DNA of 40,616 nt, taken from positions 1 through 40,616 of the forward strand of contig NZ_LUUB01000077.1 in the NCBI RefSeq assembly GCF_001641635.1. The letters run 5' to 3'. The notes under the pieces are model-generated. The model did no database searches. It was not told the origin of the DNA and saw only the letters and a list, made by a program, of their open reading frames with translations. Positions within the stretch are counted from its first letter, which is position 1. Each line of letters begins with the position of its first letter. Of the stretch, positions 18,391 to 26,305 are shown in pieces. The translations under genes and the position numbers were made by a program. The stretch comes from Bradyrhizobium centrolobii (GTDB lineage: Bacteria; Pseudomonadota; Alphaproteobacteria; Rhizobiales; Xanthobacteraceae).

Positions 18391-18466
18391 TGGAGACCCG
18401 GCCTGGATTTGAACCAGGATAAAGAGCGATGCACCGCCCTCGCGTAGACGCTTCCGCCACCGGGCC
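18391..18466 (-). tRNA. tRNA-like sequence (probable tRNA pseudogene)
   Basis: 76 nt, exactly tRNA length. Acceptor arms GGCCCGG / CCGGGTC (one G-U), discriminator T and encoded CCA; T arm CCTGG-TTCAAAT-CCAGG is perfect; the D arm has GCG / CGC but its loop lacks the GG pair. The anticodon arm (bases 26-43) does not form a normal 5-bp stem: only three pairs, a bulge and two more can be drawn, and the position-33 base is G rather than T. It is therefore probably a decayed or repurposed tRNA; no amino acid is assigned. Confidence 0.45.
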
Positions 18467-18520
18467 GTCTCGATCATCGCCGATCGCGGGGCGGCAAGCC
18501 ACCGCAGCCACTCGTTAACC

Positions 18521-19225
18521 CTAACCGCGCACCAATGGCGGCCGTGCGACGAAGGTCATGCGCCAGCGGTTGTGGCCGATATTGGTGTGGGCCCGCTGGA
18601 CAGCGAACCCCGCCGCACTCAGCTTGGCTGTGATTTCATCCTCGCTGTAGCGCTGTAGCCCGATGCGCGATCGCAGATGACGGTAGTCCGACAGTGCGGT
18701 GCTGATCAGCCCGATCAGCGCGTCTTTCAAGAAGCCGTGACGTAGCCCGAAGCTGAGCAGTGCCATCACGTCCCGTCCCATGCCGACATTCGGCTGAAGG
18801 ATGTCGCCGAGCACCAGCCTGCCGGATGGCTTCAAGAGCCGCCGGATGTTGAGAAGCGCGGAATCGAGCTCCTCGGGCGACATGTATTGCGCGACCGAAT
18901 TCATGACGGCGAGGTCGACGGATTGCTCCTGCATCTTTTTCACGTCCTCGAGCGAGCGGACGCGGATCTTCGTGTTCGGGGCAAATCGCGCGATCAGCCG
19001 GCCGCGGACGCCGGGCGCGGGCTCGGCCAGGATCAGCTTGCCGCAGGCGGATGCCACCTGAGCGGCCGACAGCGCCTCGCCGCAGGCATAGTCCAGCACG
19101 GTCGCCTCGGGCGAGGAGATGTAGCTGAGGATGTCGCGCGCAATGATCTGGAAGTGCAAATCGCGATGCAGCTTGCTGACATAGATCGTATGCGTGGAGT
19201 CGTAATAATCGATCCAATCGTCCAT
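18521..19225 (-). CDS. Class I SAM-dependent methyltransferase
   Basis: 234 aa, Methyltransf-type Rossmann fold. SAM-binding motif I is VLDYACGEALSA (residues 43-54), a slightly divergent D-x-G-x-G loop; the acidic residue ending strand 2 is in LILAEP (~64-69), and the post-motif RRLLKPSGRLVLGD (~128-141) is typical. The N-terminus has an aromatic patch DDWIDYYDSTHTIYV. The substrate is unknown, a small molecule or sugar being likely. It is divergent from dps. Confidence 0.8.
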   Translation of the reverse strand: MDDWIDYYDSTHTIYVSKLHRDLHFQIIARDILSYISSPEATVLDYACGEALSAAQVASACGKLILAEPAPGVRGRLIARFAPNTKIRVRSLEDVKKMQEQSVDLAVMNSVAQYMSPEELDSALLNIRRLLKPSGRLVLGDILQPNVGMGRDVMALLSFGLRHGFLKDALIGLISTALSDYRHLRSRIGLQRYSEDEITAKLSAAGFAVQRAHTNIGHNRWRMTFVARPPLVRG

Positions 19226-19249
19226 GGTATCTGAAGGTCCCGGCCAAAC

Positions 19250-19287
19250 GGTTCCTGCGCAGGAACCGGCGCTGCCCGCCTTGCGTT
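19250..19287 (+). promoter_or_regulatory. EcfG-type general stress promoter of dps, within an 18 bp palindrome
   Basis: GGAAC (19262-19266) and CGTT (19284-19287) separated by 17 bp match the alphaproteobacterial EcfG (PhyR pathway) consensus GGAAC-N16/17-CGTT. The -35 lies in the perfect palindrome GGTTCCTGCGCAGGAACC (19250-19267). The start codon of dps is 52 bp further on. Confidence 0.6.
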
Positions 19288-19339
19288 AGGGGTGCGACGG
19301 CGCGCCGTCAATGTCCGCGTCCTAACAGGAAGGTTTCCC

Positions 19340-19864
19340 GTGAGCAAAGCCAACAACAAGGTCTCGCCCGACCTCGACACTCCCACCGATCTGTCGCCCC
19401 AGGCGGTCAACAAGGTTTCGCAGGCGCTCAACGTGCTTCTGGCCGACGCGTTCGCGCTCTATCTCAAGACCAAGAATTTCCACTGGCACATCAGCGGGCG
19501 GCATTTCCGCGACTACCACCTGCTGCTTGACGAGCAGTCGGACCAGATCTTCGCCACCACCGACCAGCTTGCCGAGCGCGTCCGCAAGATCGGCGGCACC
19601 ACGCTGAAGTCGATTGGCCAGGTCGCAAAGCTCCAGACCATCAAGGACAACAACGAGGACTACGTCCCGCCGCGTGAGATGCTGCGCGAATTGATGCAGG
19701 ACAATAAGCACGTCGCCGCCGCCATGCGCAAGGCGCATGAGGTGTGCGACGAGGCCGGCGATGTCGCGAGCGCGAGCATCCTCGAAAACTTCATCGACGA
19801 GACCGAGCGCCGCACCTGGTTCCTGTTCGAAGCCACCCGCCAGGAAGGCAGCAACGCGGCGTAG
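19340..19864 (+). CDS. dps: Dps-family ferritin-like DNA-protection protein
   Basis: 174 aa. GTG 19340 is chosen because AGGAAGG stands 6 nt before it and the protein then begins SKANNKVSPDLDTP. Ferroxidase residues all match the E. coli Dps spacing: His48 and His60, Asp64, Asp75 and Glu79 (motifs NFHWHISG and DYHLLLDEQ). It would form a 12-mer that oxidises Fe(II) with peroxide and shields DNA. The EcfG-type promoter upstream puts it in the general stress response. Confidence 0.92.
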   Translation: MSKANNKVSPDLDTPTDLSPQAVNKVSQALNVLLADAFALYLKTKNFHWHISGRHFRDYHLLLDEQSDQIFATTDQLAERVRKIGGTTLKSIGQVAKLQTIKDNNEDYVPPREMLRELMQDNKHVAAAMRKAHEVCDEAGDVASASILENFIDETERRTWFLFEATRQEGSNAA

Positions 19865-19884
19865 TTTCTCGTCGCTTCAACAAT

Positions 19885-19929
19885 GTCGTCCCGGATCAGC
19901 GCTCGCTACGCTTGCTTGTCCGGGACGAC
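19885..19929. repeat. Palindromic intergenic repeat (GTCGTCCCGGA type)
   Basis: Inverted arms GTCGTCCCGGA and TCCGGGACGAC with an inner dyad, in the convergent gap between dps and the cupin gene. It may also act as a terminator-like structure. Confidence 0.65.
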
Positions 19930-19954
19930 ACCGTGTATGAGGCGCGAGTTGCGG

Positions 19955-20476
19955 TTACCGCCACAGCCGCATCAGCGCTCCATCCTTGCCGGTGACGGGA
20001 TCGGCAGGCGGTAGCTTCACGGCGGGAATCGTCTTCAGCGCCTTGGCGTGGTTCTCCGGCGTTGCCCGCGTGATCTCCATGTTCGCGCCCGGCGGATAGG
20101 CACCGATCACGCAGAAATCGTCGCTGGCCCCGATGCATTGATGCCCGGTGCCGGCGGGAAGGATCGCGACATCGCCGGCCCTGATCTCCAGCTCCTGGCC
20201 GTGATCGCCGCCGAAGCGGACGCGGGCGTGGCCGCGCGCAACGCCGAGCACCTCATGCACGGTCGAATGATAGTGCAGATAGTCGTAGACGCCGTTGCGC
20301 CACGTGCCGCCCCAGCCGTTTGCACCGAACAGATTCTCGATGGTTTCCTCGGGATGCTTCGGGTCGAGCGTGACTGCGCCCTGATAGACCAGGAAGGGGA
20401 GGATGTTGTTCGGCACGAGCCCGTCGTCCTCGAAGACGATGGCGAGTGGTTCGGCATTGTCGCGGACGACAGGCAT
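19955..20476 (-). CDS. Cupin-domain protein
   Basis: 173 aa, start ATG 20476 with AGGAG upstream. A single cupin barrel with metal-binding motif 1 in HYHSTVHEVLGVARG (two His, a third His and Glu) and motif 2 in GDVAILPAGTGHQCIG (His). Length and sequence resemble the YjlB-type cupins whose substrate is unknown. A Pro-rich C-terminal tail follows. Convergent with dps; upstream lies carA with its terminator, so it is a separate unit. Confidence 0.8.
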   Translation of the reverse strand: MPVVRDNAEPLAIVFEDDGLVPNNILPFLVYQGAVTLDPKHPEETIENLFGANGWGGTWRNGVYDYLHYHSTVHEVLGVARGHARVRFGGDHGQELEIRAGDVAILPAGTGHQCIGASDDFCVIGAYPPGANMEITRATPENHAKALKTIPAVKLPPADPVTGKDGALMRLWR

Positions 20477-20542
20477 CGCGGGGCTCCTGCGTGAGAGTAG
20501 CAGAGATCAACCGATCGCGAGAGATGACGTTCCTTCCGTTGC

Positions 20543-20612
20543 CACTCCATCACTCCGGGGCGCCTTCGCTCTTCGAGCTTCGGCGGACAAGTCGCGCGTC
20601 CCGGAATGACGG
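20543..20612. repeat. Partial palindromic intergenic repeat (TCACTCCGGGGCG type)
   Basis: Arms ATCACTCCGGGGCG and GTCCCGGAATGAC. A diverged member of the CATTCCGGGG family seen at 23245, 23531, 28991, 35306 and 40427. Confidence 0.55.
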
Positions 20613-20621
20613 CCCGCAACC

Positions 20622-20653
20622 AAAAACGAAAATGCCCGGGACGAGCCCGGGCA
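20622..20653 (-). terminator. Intrinsic terminator of carA
   Basis: Minus-strand perfect 8-bp stem TGCCCGGG / CCCGGGCA (loop CTCGT), then TTTTCGTTTTT. 35 bp after the carA stop, so carA is normally transcribed alone. Confidence 0.8.
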
Positions 20654-20687
20654 TGACGTTGTGGAATCGACTTATCGAGAGAGCGCC

Positions 20688-21878
20688 TTACGCGCTCTTC
20701 TTCTGCCGCATCAGGTCCGCGAAGCGCTGGAACAGATAGTGCGAGTCGCGCGGGCCCGGCGACGCTTCGGGGTGATACTGCACCGAGAACACCGGCCTGC
20801 CGTCGAGCTGGATGCCGCAATTGGAGCCGTCGAACAGCGAGATGTGTGTTTGCGTCGCGCCCTCCGGCAGCGTCGCCTGGTCCACCGCGAAGCCGTGGTT
20901 CATCGAGGTGATCTCGACCTTGCCGGTGGTCTCATCCTTCACGGGGTGGTTGGCGCCGTGGTGGCCCTGATGCATCTTCTTGGTCTTGGCGCCGACGGCG
21001 AGGCCGAGCATCTGGTGACCGAGGCAGATGCCGAAGGTCGGCGTGCCCGACTTGATCACGTCCTGGATCACCGGCACAGCATATTTGCCGGTCGCAGCCG
21101 GATCGCCCGGTCCGTTGGACAGGAACACGCCGTCGGGCTTCATCGCCAGGATGTCTTCGGCCGAGGTCGTCGCCGGCACCACCGTCACCTTGCAGCCGAC
21201 GCCGGCGAGCAGGCGCAGGATGTTGCGCTTGATGCCGTAGTCGATGGCGACGACGTTGAACTCCGGATTCTCCTGCCGGCCAAAACCCTTGTCCCACAGC
21301 CAGGGCGTCTCGTCCCAGGTGAAGCGCTGGCCGGAGGTGACCATCGGCACGAGGTCCATGCCCTCGAGCCCAGGCCATTCGCGCGCCTCTTCCTTGAGGC
21401 CGTGCAGGTCGAACGTGCCGCTCTTCGAATGCGCGATCACGGCGTTCGGCATGCCCTTGCTGCGGATCAGCGCGGTCAGCGCGCGGGTGTCGATGCCGGA
21501 GAGGCCGATGATGCCGCGGGCCTTGAGCCAGGCGTCGAGGTGCCTGGTCGCACGATAGTTCGAGGGATCGGTGATCGCGGTGCGCAGGATCACGCCGCGC
21601 GCGCCGGGCGTCGCGGCCATGTTCACCGTCTCGATGTCTTCGTCGTTGGTGCCGACGTTACCGATATGCGGGAAGGTGAAGGTGATGATCTGGCCGGCAT
21701 AGGAGGGATCGGTCAGGATCTCCTCATAGCCGGTCATCGCGGTGTTGAAGCAGACTTCACCGACGGCGTGGCCTTCGGCGCCGAGACCAAAGCCTTCGAG
21801 CACCGTGCCATCGGCAAGCACCAAGAGCGCGGTCGGCTTGTGGTCCGGCCAAGCGGGATCGTTGTCAGGTTGTGTCAT
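20688..21878 (-). CDS. carA: Carbamoyl-phosphate synthase small subunit
   Basis: Glutamine amidotransferase subunit that feeds ammonia to CarB. 396 aa. The N-terminal CPSase domain contains CFNTAMTGYEEILTDPSYAG. The class I glutaminase domain has nucleophile Cys in GICLGHQ and His-Glu in YHPEASPGP. It has its own promoter and terminator and is split from carB by the cupin, dps, methyltransferase, regulator and MFS genes. The predicted transcription start falls almost on the ATG and no Shine-Dalgarno is visible, so the mRNA may be leaderless. Confidence 0.97.
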   Translation of the reverse strand: MTQPDNDPAWPDHKPTALLVLADGTVLEGFGLGAEGHAVGEVCFNTAMTGYEEILTDPSYAGQIITFTFPHIGNVGTNDEDIETVNMAATPGARGVILRTAITDPSNYRATRHLDAWLKARGIIGLSGIDTRALTALIRSKGMPNAVIAHSKSGTFDLHGLKEEAREWPGLEGMDLVPMVTSGQRFTWDETPWLWDKGFGRQENPEFNVVAIDYGIKRNILRLLAGVGCKVTVVPATTSAEDILAMKPDGVFLSNGPGDPAATGKYAVPVIQDVIKSGTPTFGICLGHQMLGLAVGAKTKKMHQGHHGANHPVKDETTGKVEITSMNHGFAVDQATLPEGATQTHISLFDGSNCGIQLDGRPVFSVQYHPEASPGPRDSHYLFQRFADLMRQKKSA

Positions 21879-21886
21879 GAGCCCGC

Positions 21887-21915
21887 TTCATAGTCTGGCA
21901 AGTGGCGCCCGTCAA
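21887..21915 (-). promoter_or_regulatory. Promoter of carA
   Basis: Minus strand TTGACG (21910-21915), 17 bp spacer, TATGAA (21887-21892). Good match to sigma-70. The start of transcription would be near 21880, one or two bases before the carA ATG. Confidence 0.6.
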
Positions 21916-22024
21916 AGCGGGAAAGGGCGGATTCACATGCGTTTTTGCATATTTGACAGGCCCTCTCAGGCACTTAAGCTCGGCAGAATAATTTCCGGCA
22001 AATTACTGGGCTTGCGAGGCAATA

Positions 22025-22753
22025 ATGGACCAGACGACCCCGATTGTGCTGGTTCCGGGACTGGCCTCCTCGGCCCGGATCTACGCGCCGGTGATCCCGG
22101 CACTCTGGCCGTTCGGCCCGGTGACGGTCGCCAACCACATCCGTGACGACAGCATGACGGCGATCGGCGAGCGCATTCTCAGCGAAGCGCCACCGCGTTT
22201 TGCGCTCGCTGGCCACTCCATGGGCGGCTACATCGCCTTCGAGATCATGCGGCAGGCGCCCGAACGGGTGGTGAAGCTCGCTTTGATCAGCACCCAGGCG
22301 CGGCCCGACACGCCGGAGGCGACTGCACGCCGGCGCGGCCTGATGGAACGGGCGCGGCGCGGCGAACTGCGCGCAGCGCGCGAGGAGATGTTTCCTGAAC
22401 TGGTGCATCCTTCGCGTCGCGACGACGCCAAGCTGCGCCAGCTCGTGCATGCGCAGGGCGAGGACGTCGGCGTCGACGGGTACATCAGGCAGCAGACCGC
22501 GATCATCGCGCGGGTGGACTCGCGGCCGACGCTTGCAACAATCCGATGCCCGACGCTGGTGCTGACCGGCGATCAGGACAACACCATCCCGAACGCGCTC
22601 TCGAAGGAGATGGCGGAGGGCATTGCCGGTGCCAAGCTCGTCGTGCTCAGCAATTGCGGACACCTGCCGCAGCCGGAACAGCCCGAGGCGACGGCGCAGG
22701 CGCTGGTCGAATGGCTGAGGGGCCCGGTTGTCTCGGGGGCGCGAACGGCCTAG
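22025..22753 (+). CDS. Alpha/beta hydrolase
   Basis: 242 aa, start ATG 22025 with GAGG upstream. Nucleophile elbow GHSMGG (Ser65), acid in GDQDNTIP (Asp185 likely), catalytic His213 in CGHLPQPEQP; oxyanion-loop segment VPGLASS. A short cap of ~60 residues between the strands is Arg-rich. A soluble esterase or lipase-like enzyme of unknown substrate. It is divergent from carA and 33 bp upstream of the GatB/YqeY gene, possibly co-transcribed. Confidence 0.85.
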   Translation: MDQTTPIVLVPGLASSARIYAPVIPALWPFGPVTVANHIRDDSMTAIGERILSEAPPRFALAGHSMGGYIAFEIMRQAPERVVKLALISTQARPDTPEATARRRGLMERARRGELRAAREEMFPELVHPSRRDDAKLRQLVHAQGEDVGVDGYIRQQTAIIARVDSRPTLATIRCPTLVLTGDQDNTIPNALSKEMAEGIAGAKLVVLSNCGHLPQPEQPEATAQALVEWLRGPVVSGARTA

Positions 22754-22786
22754 ATCAGGCGACAGATATTTGAAGGGATCACGGCC

Positions 22787-23242
22787 ATGATGCGCGACGA
22801 CATCAACAATGCGGTCAAGGAGGCCATGAAGGCCAAGGACGAGCGCAAGCTCTCGACGCTGCGCATGGTCAACTCGACCATCAAGAACGCCGACATCGAG
22901 GCGCGCGGCAATGGCAAGCCGCCGCTATCGGACGCCGACCTGCTCGGCGTGCTGCAGAAGATGATCAAGCAGCGCCAGGAGGCGGTCGAGCTCTACGACA
23001 AGGGCGGCCGCGCCGAGCTCGCCGCCCAGGAGCGCGAGGAGATCGCGGTGATCTCGGCATACCTGCCGAAGCAGATGTCGGATGACGACGTGAAGAAGGC
23101 GATTTCGGACGTGATCGCCGAGACCGGCGCGGTCGGCATGAAGGACATGGGCAAGGTGATTGCGGCGCTGAAGGCGAAGTACACCGGCCAGATGGATTTT
23201 GGCAAAGCCAGCGGCCTGGTGAAGGCGGCGCTCACCGGATAG
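22787..23242 (+). CDS. GatB/YqeY-domain protein
   Basis: 151 aa (ATG 22787 or the adjacent ATG 22790). All-helical YqeY fold related to the tail domain of GatB, with the conserved motifs ERKLSTLRMVNSTIKNAD and EREEIAVISAYLPKQMS. The domain is thought to bind tRNA; free-standing members have no established reaction. In related genomes this gene tends to accompany carA and dnaG, which agrees with its place here, though here 12 kb of other genes separates it from dnaG. Confidence 0.9.
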   Translation: MMRDDINNAVKEAMKAKDERKLSTLRMVNSTIKNADIEARGNGKPPLSDADLLGVLQKMIKQRQEAVELYDKGGRAELAAQEREEIAVISAYLPKQMSDDDVKKAISDVIAETGAVGMKDMGKVIAALKAKYTGQMDFGKASGLVKAALTG

Positions 23243-23244
23243 CT

Positions 23245-23350
23245 CGTCATTCCGGGGCGACGCGAAGCGTCGAACCCGGAATCCATCGCGCCGCCGAATC
23301 CGTTGATCAATGGATTCCGGGCTCGCGCTTCGCGCGCCCCGGAATGACGA
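23245..23350. repeat. Palindromic intergenic repeat (CGTCATTCCGGGGCG type)
   Basis: Arms CGTCATTCCGGGGCG and CGCCCCGGAATGACG with the inner dyad CGGAATCCAT / ATGGATTCCG. It forms one long cruciform. Confidence 0.8.
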
Positions 23351-23369
23351 AGACACTGGGAGGCAACCG

Positions 23370-23522
23370 ATGATCATCACGCCGGTCCGGCGCTGGATGG
23401 AGCCGAACTTTCCCAACATCACGTATTGGCGCGAGATGGAGAAGGGCGGGCATTTCGCCGCATTCGAGCAGCCCGAGCTGTTTGTCGGCGAGGTCAGGAC
23501 GTTCTTCCGGACGGTGCGATAA
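23370..23522 (+). pseudogene. C-terminal remnant of an epoxide hydrolase-type alpha/beta hydrolase
   Basis: 50 codons reading NFPNITYWREMEKGGHFAAF, then EQPELFVGEVRTFFR. This is the C-terminal end of epoxide hydrolases, including the catalytic His in GGHFAAFEQP. The nucleophile Asp, the cap tyrosines and the whole core are missing, so it cannot be an enzyme. It is bracketed by two palindromic repeats (23245-23350 and 23531-23607), which probably mark the deletion edges. It follows the GatB/YqeY gene. Confidence 0.7.
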
Positions 23523-23530
23523 CTCTCGCG

Positions 23531-23607
23531 GTCATTCCGGGGCCCCAAAGGGCGAACCCGGAATCTCGAGATTCCGGGTTCGATGCTTCGCATCGCCCCG
23601 GGATGAC
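23531..23607. repeat. Palindromic intergenic repeat (GTCATTCCGGGG type)
   Basis: Arms GTCATTCCGGGG and CCCCGGGATGAC, inner perfect dyad CCCGGAATCTCGAGATTCCGGG. A further small hairpin, ATGCCCGGGCTTGTCCCGGGCAT, spans 23638-23660. Confidence 0.75.
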
Positions 23608-23746
23608 GCCTTAGAGGCGAGATGCTTCCCCATCGTCATGCCCGGGCTTGTCCCGGGCATCCACGTGCTTAAACTGGCGGTCAAGCAAGAAGCGCGTGGA
23701 TGGAGGAAGCTCCGGCCGTCCGCGCAAGAGGGAAACGCCCGCAGCC

Positions 23747-25357
23747 ATGCTGACCGAAGCCGCAACCTACGACGAGCTCTACCGCAACTTTCGCTGGGAC
23801 GTCCCGTCGCGTTTCAACATGGCGGAGGCCTGCTGCGACCGCCATGCCGACGGCACGGGCCGCCTTGCGCTGATCTATGTCGACGAGAACGGCACGACGT
23901 CCCGCACCTCCTTCGACGAGGTCGCGGAGATGTCGCGCCGTTTCGCCAACGTGCTGAAGGCCGACGGGCTCATCCGCGGCGACCGCGTCGCGGTGTTCCT
24001 GTCGCAGTCGCTGGAGCTGCCGATCGCGCACATGGCTGCGTTCCGCTCCGGGCTGATCTCGATCCCGCTGTTTGCTCTGTTTGGCGAGGACGCGCTGGAA
24101 TTCCGCCTGTCGAATTCGCAAGCAAGAGCCATCATCACCGATGAGGCGGGCTGGGAGAAGCTCACGAAGATCCGCGATCGGCTGCCCTATTTGCAGGACA
24201 TCTACGTCACGAGCGGCGCCGTCCACGCCGGCGCCAAACCATTCTGGTCGGCGATCGAAACCGCGTCCGAGGACTTCGCGACCGTCGACACGTCGGCCGA
24301 CGATCCCGCGCTGATCATCTACACCTCGGGCACGACCGGCAATCCCAAGGGCGCGCTGCACGCCCATCGTGTCGTGCTCGGCCATCTGCCGAATGTGGAG
24401 ATGTGTCACAACTTCCTGCCGCGCCCCGGTGATCTGATGTGGACGCCGGCGGACTGGGCCTGGATCGGCGGGCTCGTCAACGGCCTGTTCGCGTTCTGGT
24501 ATCACGGCATTCCGCTGGTCGGTCACCGCGCGCGAAAATTCGAGCCGCAGGCGGCGATGCAGATGATGGCCGATCTCGGCGTGCGCAACGTCTTCCTGCC
24601 GCCGACGGCGCTGAAGCTGATGCGGCAGGCCGGCGTGAAGCATCCGGGCGTGAAGCTGCGCAGCATCTTCACCGGCGGCGAATCCCTCGGCGGCGAACTG
24701 CTCGGCTGGGTGCGCGAAACCTTCGGCATCGATGCGCACGAGGTGTTCGGCCAGACCGAATGCAATCTCGTGATCGGCAGCAACTCGAACCTGTTTCCGA
24801 TCCGACCGGGTTCCATGGGCAAGGCGACGCCGGGCTTCGATGTCCGCATCGTCACCGACAAGGGCGAGGAAGTGCCGCGCGGTCAGCGCGGCATCATCGG
24901 CGTGCGCCAGCCGTGCCCGTGCACGATGCTCGAATACTGGCGCAATCCCGAGGCGACGGCGAAGAAATATGCCGGCGAATTCCTGCTCACCGGCGATCTC
25001 GGCGTGCAGGATGAGGACGGCTATTTCTGGTACGTCAGCCGCGAGGACGATGTCATCACCACCGCCGGCTATCGCGTCGGCCCGTCCGAGATCGAGCATA
25101 CGCTGATGAAGCATCCATCGGTGGCGATGGCGGCGGTGGTCGGCATTCCCGATCCGATCCGCACCGAATCGATCAAGGCCTGGATCGTGCTGCGCCCTGG
25201 CTTTGCGGCAAGCGACGCACTCGCGCGCGAGATCCAGGAGTTCGTCAAGGTGCAACTTGCCGCTCACGAATATCCGCGCTTCGTCGAATTCGCGGAGACG
25301 CTGCCGATGACCGCCACCGGCAAGGTGCTGCGGCGCGAGTTGCGTGCGAGGGGATAG
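23747..25357 (+). CDS. Acyl-CoA synthetase (AMP-binding)
   Basis: 536 aa from ATG 23747 (GAGGG upstream), without the extra N-terminal frame. ANL-superfamily ligase that activates a carboxylic acid to acyl-AMP and then acyl-CoA. P-loop IIYTSGTTGNPKGALHAH, Y/FGQTE motif as EVFGQTECNL, GDLGVQDEDGYFWYVSREDD hinge region, and catalytic Lys in PMTATGKVLRREL. Overall it resembles acetyl-CoA synthetase-like or medium-chain ligases; the substrate is open. It is followed 27 bp later by a MarR regulator, probably in the same operon. Confidence 0.9.
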   Translation: MLTEAATYDELYRNFRWDVPSRFNMAEACCDRHADGTGRLALIYVDENGTTSRTSFDEVAEMSRRFANVLKADGLIRGDRVAVFLSQSLELPIAHMAAFRSGLISIPLFALFGEDALEFRLSNSQARAIITDEAGWEKLTKIRDRLPYLQDIYVTSGAVHAGAKPFWSAIETASEDFATVDTSADDPALIIYTSGTTGNPKGALHAHRVVLGHLPNVEMCHNFLPRPGDLMWTPADWAWIGGLVNGLFAFWYHGIPLVGHRARKFEPQAAMQMMADLGVRNVFLPPTALKLMRQAGVKHPGVKLRSIFTGGESLGGELLGWVRETFGIDAHEVFGQTECNLVIGSNSNLFPIRPGSMGKATPGFDVRIVTDKGEEVPRGQRGIIGVRQPCPCTMLEYWRNPEATAKKYAGEFLLTGDLGVQDEDGYFWYVSREDDVITTAGYRVGPSEIEHTLMKHPSVAMAAVVGIPDPIRTESIKAWIVLRPGFAASDALAREIQEFVKVQLAAHEYPRFVEFAETLPMTATGKVLRRELRARG

Positions 25358-25384
25358 GTTCTTTCAATTCGACGCAGTCAGATC

Positions 25385-25852
25385 ATGCCAAAGACGTCTC
25401 AAGCCGCGGGGCTTCACCGCGCCTCACTCAAGAAGCTGCACGATCTCGATGCGGCGCTGGAGCTCATGTATTACGGCTGGCGCGGGATGACGCTGGAGGC
25501 CGACGCGTATCTTGCGAAGCTCGGCCTGTCGCGCCCGCACCATCGTATCCTCTACGTGGTGGCGCGCCGGCCCGATATCGCGATCGGCTCGTTGATCGAG
25601 ATCCTCGGCATTTCCAAGCAGGCCTTGAACCGGCCGCTCAATCTGTTGCTGGAGCGCAAGCTCCTGACCTCGAAGCGGTCGCCCGAGCAGCATCGCTCGA
25701 AACTGTTGCGCCTGACGGAGGCGGGGCAACGCGTCGAACAAAGGGCATCGGACCACGAGCGCAAGGCCCTGCGCGAGGCGTTCGATCGCGTCGGGACGTC
25801 GGGTGCGGCCGCATGGATGGCCGTCATGGAGACCATCGCCGACAACAACTGA
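25385..25852 (+). CDS. MarR-family transcriptional regulator
   Basis: 155 aa. Helical dimerisation ends flank a winged helix: HHRILYVVARRPDIAIGSL, recognition helix SKQALNRPLNLLLERKLLT and wing KRSPEQHRSKLLRLTEAG. It lies behind the acyl-CoA synthetase gene and just before a perfect GTCAA-N5-TTGAC dyad, so it probably controls the next operon and may respond to a carboxylic acid or its CoA ester. Confidence 0.87.
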   Translation: MPKTSQAAGLHRASLKKLHDLDAALELMYYGWRGMTLEADAYLAKLGLSRPHHRILYVVARRPDIAIGSLIEILGISKQALNRPLNLLLERKLLTSKRSPEQHRSKLLRLTEAGQRVEQRASDHERKALREAFDRVGTSGAAAWMAVMETIADNN

Positions 25853-25863
25853 CGACTTCTCAG

Positions 25864-25878
25864 GTCAATATAGTTGAC
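25864..25878. promoter_or_regulatory. Probable MarR operator GTCAATATAGTTGAC
   Basis: Perfect inverted repeat GTCAA-N5-TTGAC, 12 bp after the MarR gene stop and 57 bp before the next gene. The right arm contains TTGACA, which could be a -35. Confidence 0.6.
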
Positions 25879-25934
25879 ATGAAAGGCGAGCTTTGCCACT
25901 CTCCCTGCAACAAAGTAAGGGGAGGGTCCACGTC

Positions 25935-26303
25935 ATGAGCGGACAGGTCATGAATCGCGCAGCCGCCGAACGCTTTGTCGCGGCGTGGTGCGCGAACTGG
26001 TGCAGGGTCGATATCGACGCGGTCGTCGCGCACCTTGCCGACAATGCGGAGGTGCGCAGTCCTCTGGCGCTGAAGCTGACCGATTCCCCCATCGTCACAG
26101 GCGCCGAGAACATCCGCGTCTACTGGCGGAAAGCCTATGGCGGTGTCGAAAGCGCCGACCTGAAGATCCTCAATTGGAGCTGGGACGACACGATCGCGCG
26201 ACTGACGGTGTGGTGGCAACTGGACGACACCCGCGCCAGCGAGTTCATGGACTTCGACGATGCCGGCCGTGTGGTGCGCAGCGAAGCCTTCTACGGAAAA
26301 TAG
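25935..26303 (+). CDS. NTF2-like (SnoaL-type) protein
   Basis: 122 aa from ATG 25935, with GGGGAGGG upstream. Cone-shaped NTF2-like fold suggested by AAERFVAAWCANWCRVDIDA, SPIVTGAENIRVYWRKAY and the closing strands TVWWQLDDTRASEFMDFD. Such proteins bind small hydrophobic ligands or act as isomerases or dehydratases; no catalytic residue can be assigned. The next gene starts 2 bp after its stop, so they form an operon, apparently under the MarR-type site upstream. Confidence 0.75.
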   Translation: MSGQVMNRAAAERFVAAWCANWCRVDIDAVVAHLADNAEVRSPLALKLTDSPIVTGAENIRVYWRKAYGGVESADLKILNWSWDDTIARLTVWWQLDDTRASEFMDFDDAGRVVRSEAFYGK

Positions 26304-26305
26304 CC

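Noticed and set aside
18391..18466. Functional tRNA-Leu
   Set aside because: The D arm looks Leu-like, but there is no long variable arm, the anticodon stem fails and U33 is missing; kept only as a tRNA-like sequence.
23302..23309. TTGATCAA as an FNR box
   Set aside because: No 4-bp spacer between half-sites, and it lies in the centre of a palindromic repeat.
23681..25267. 528-codon minus-strand frame opposite the acyl-CoA synthetase
   Set aside because: Shadow frame rich in Arg, His and Ala, without motifs; the plus strand carries all ANL motifs.
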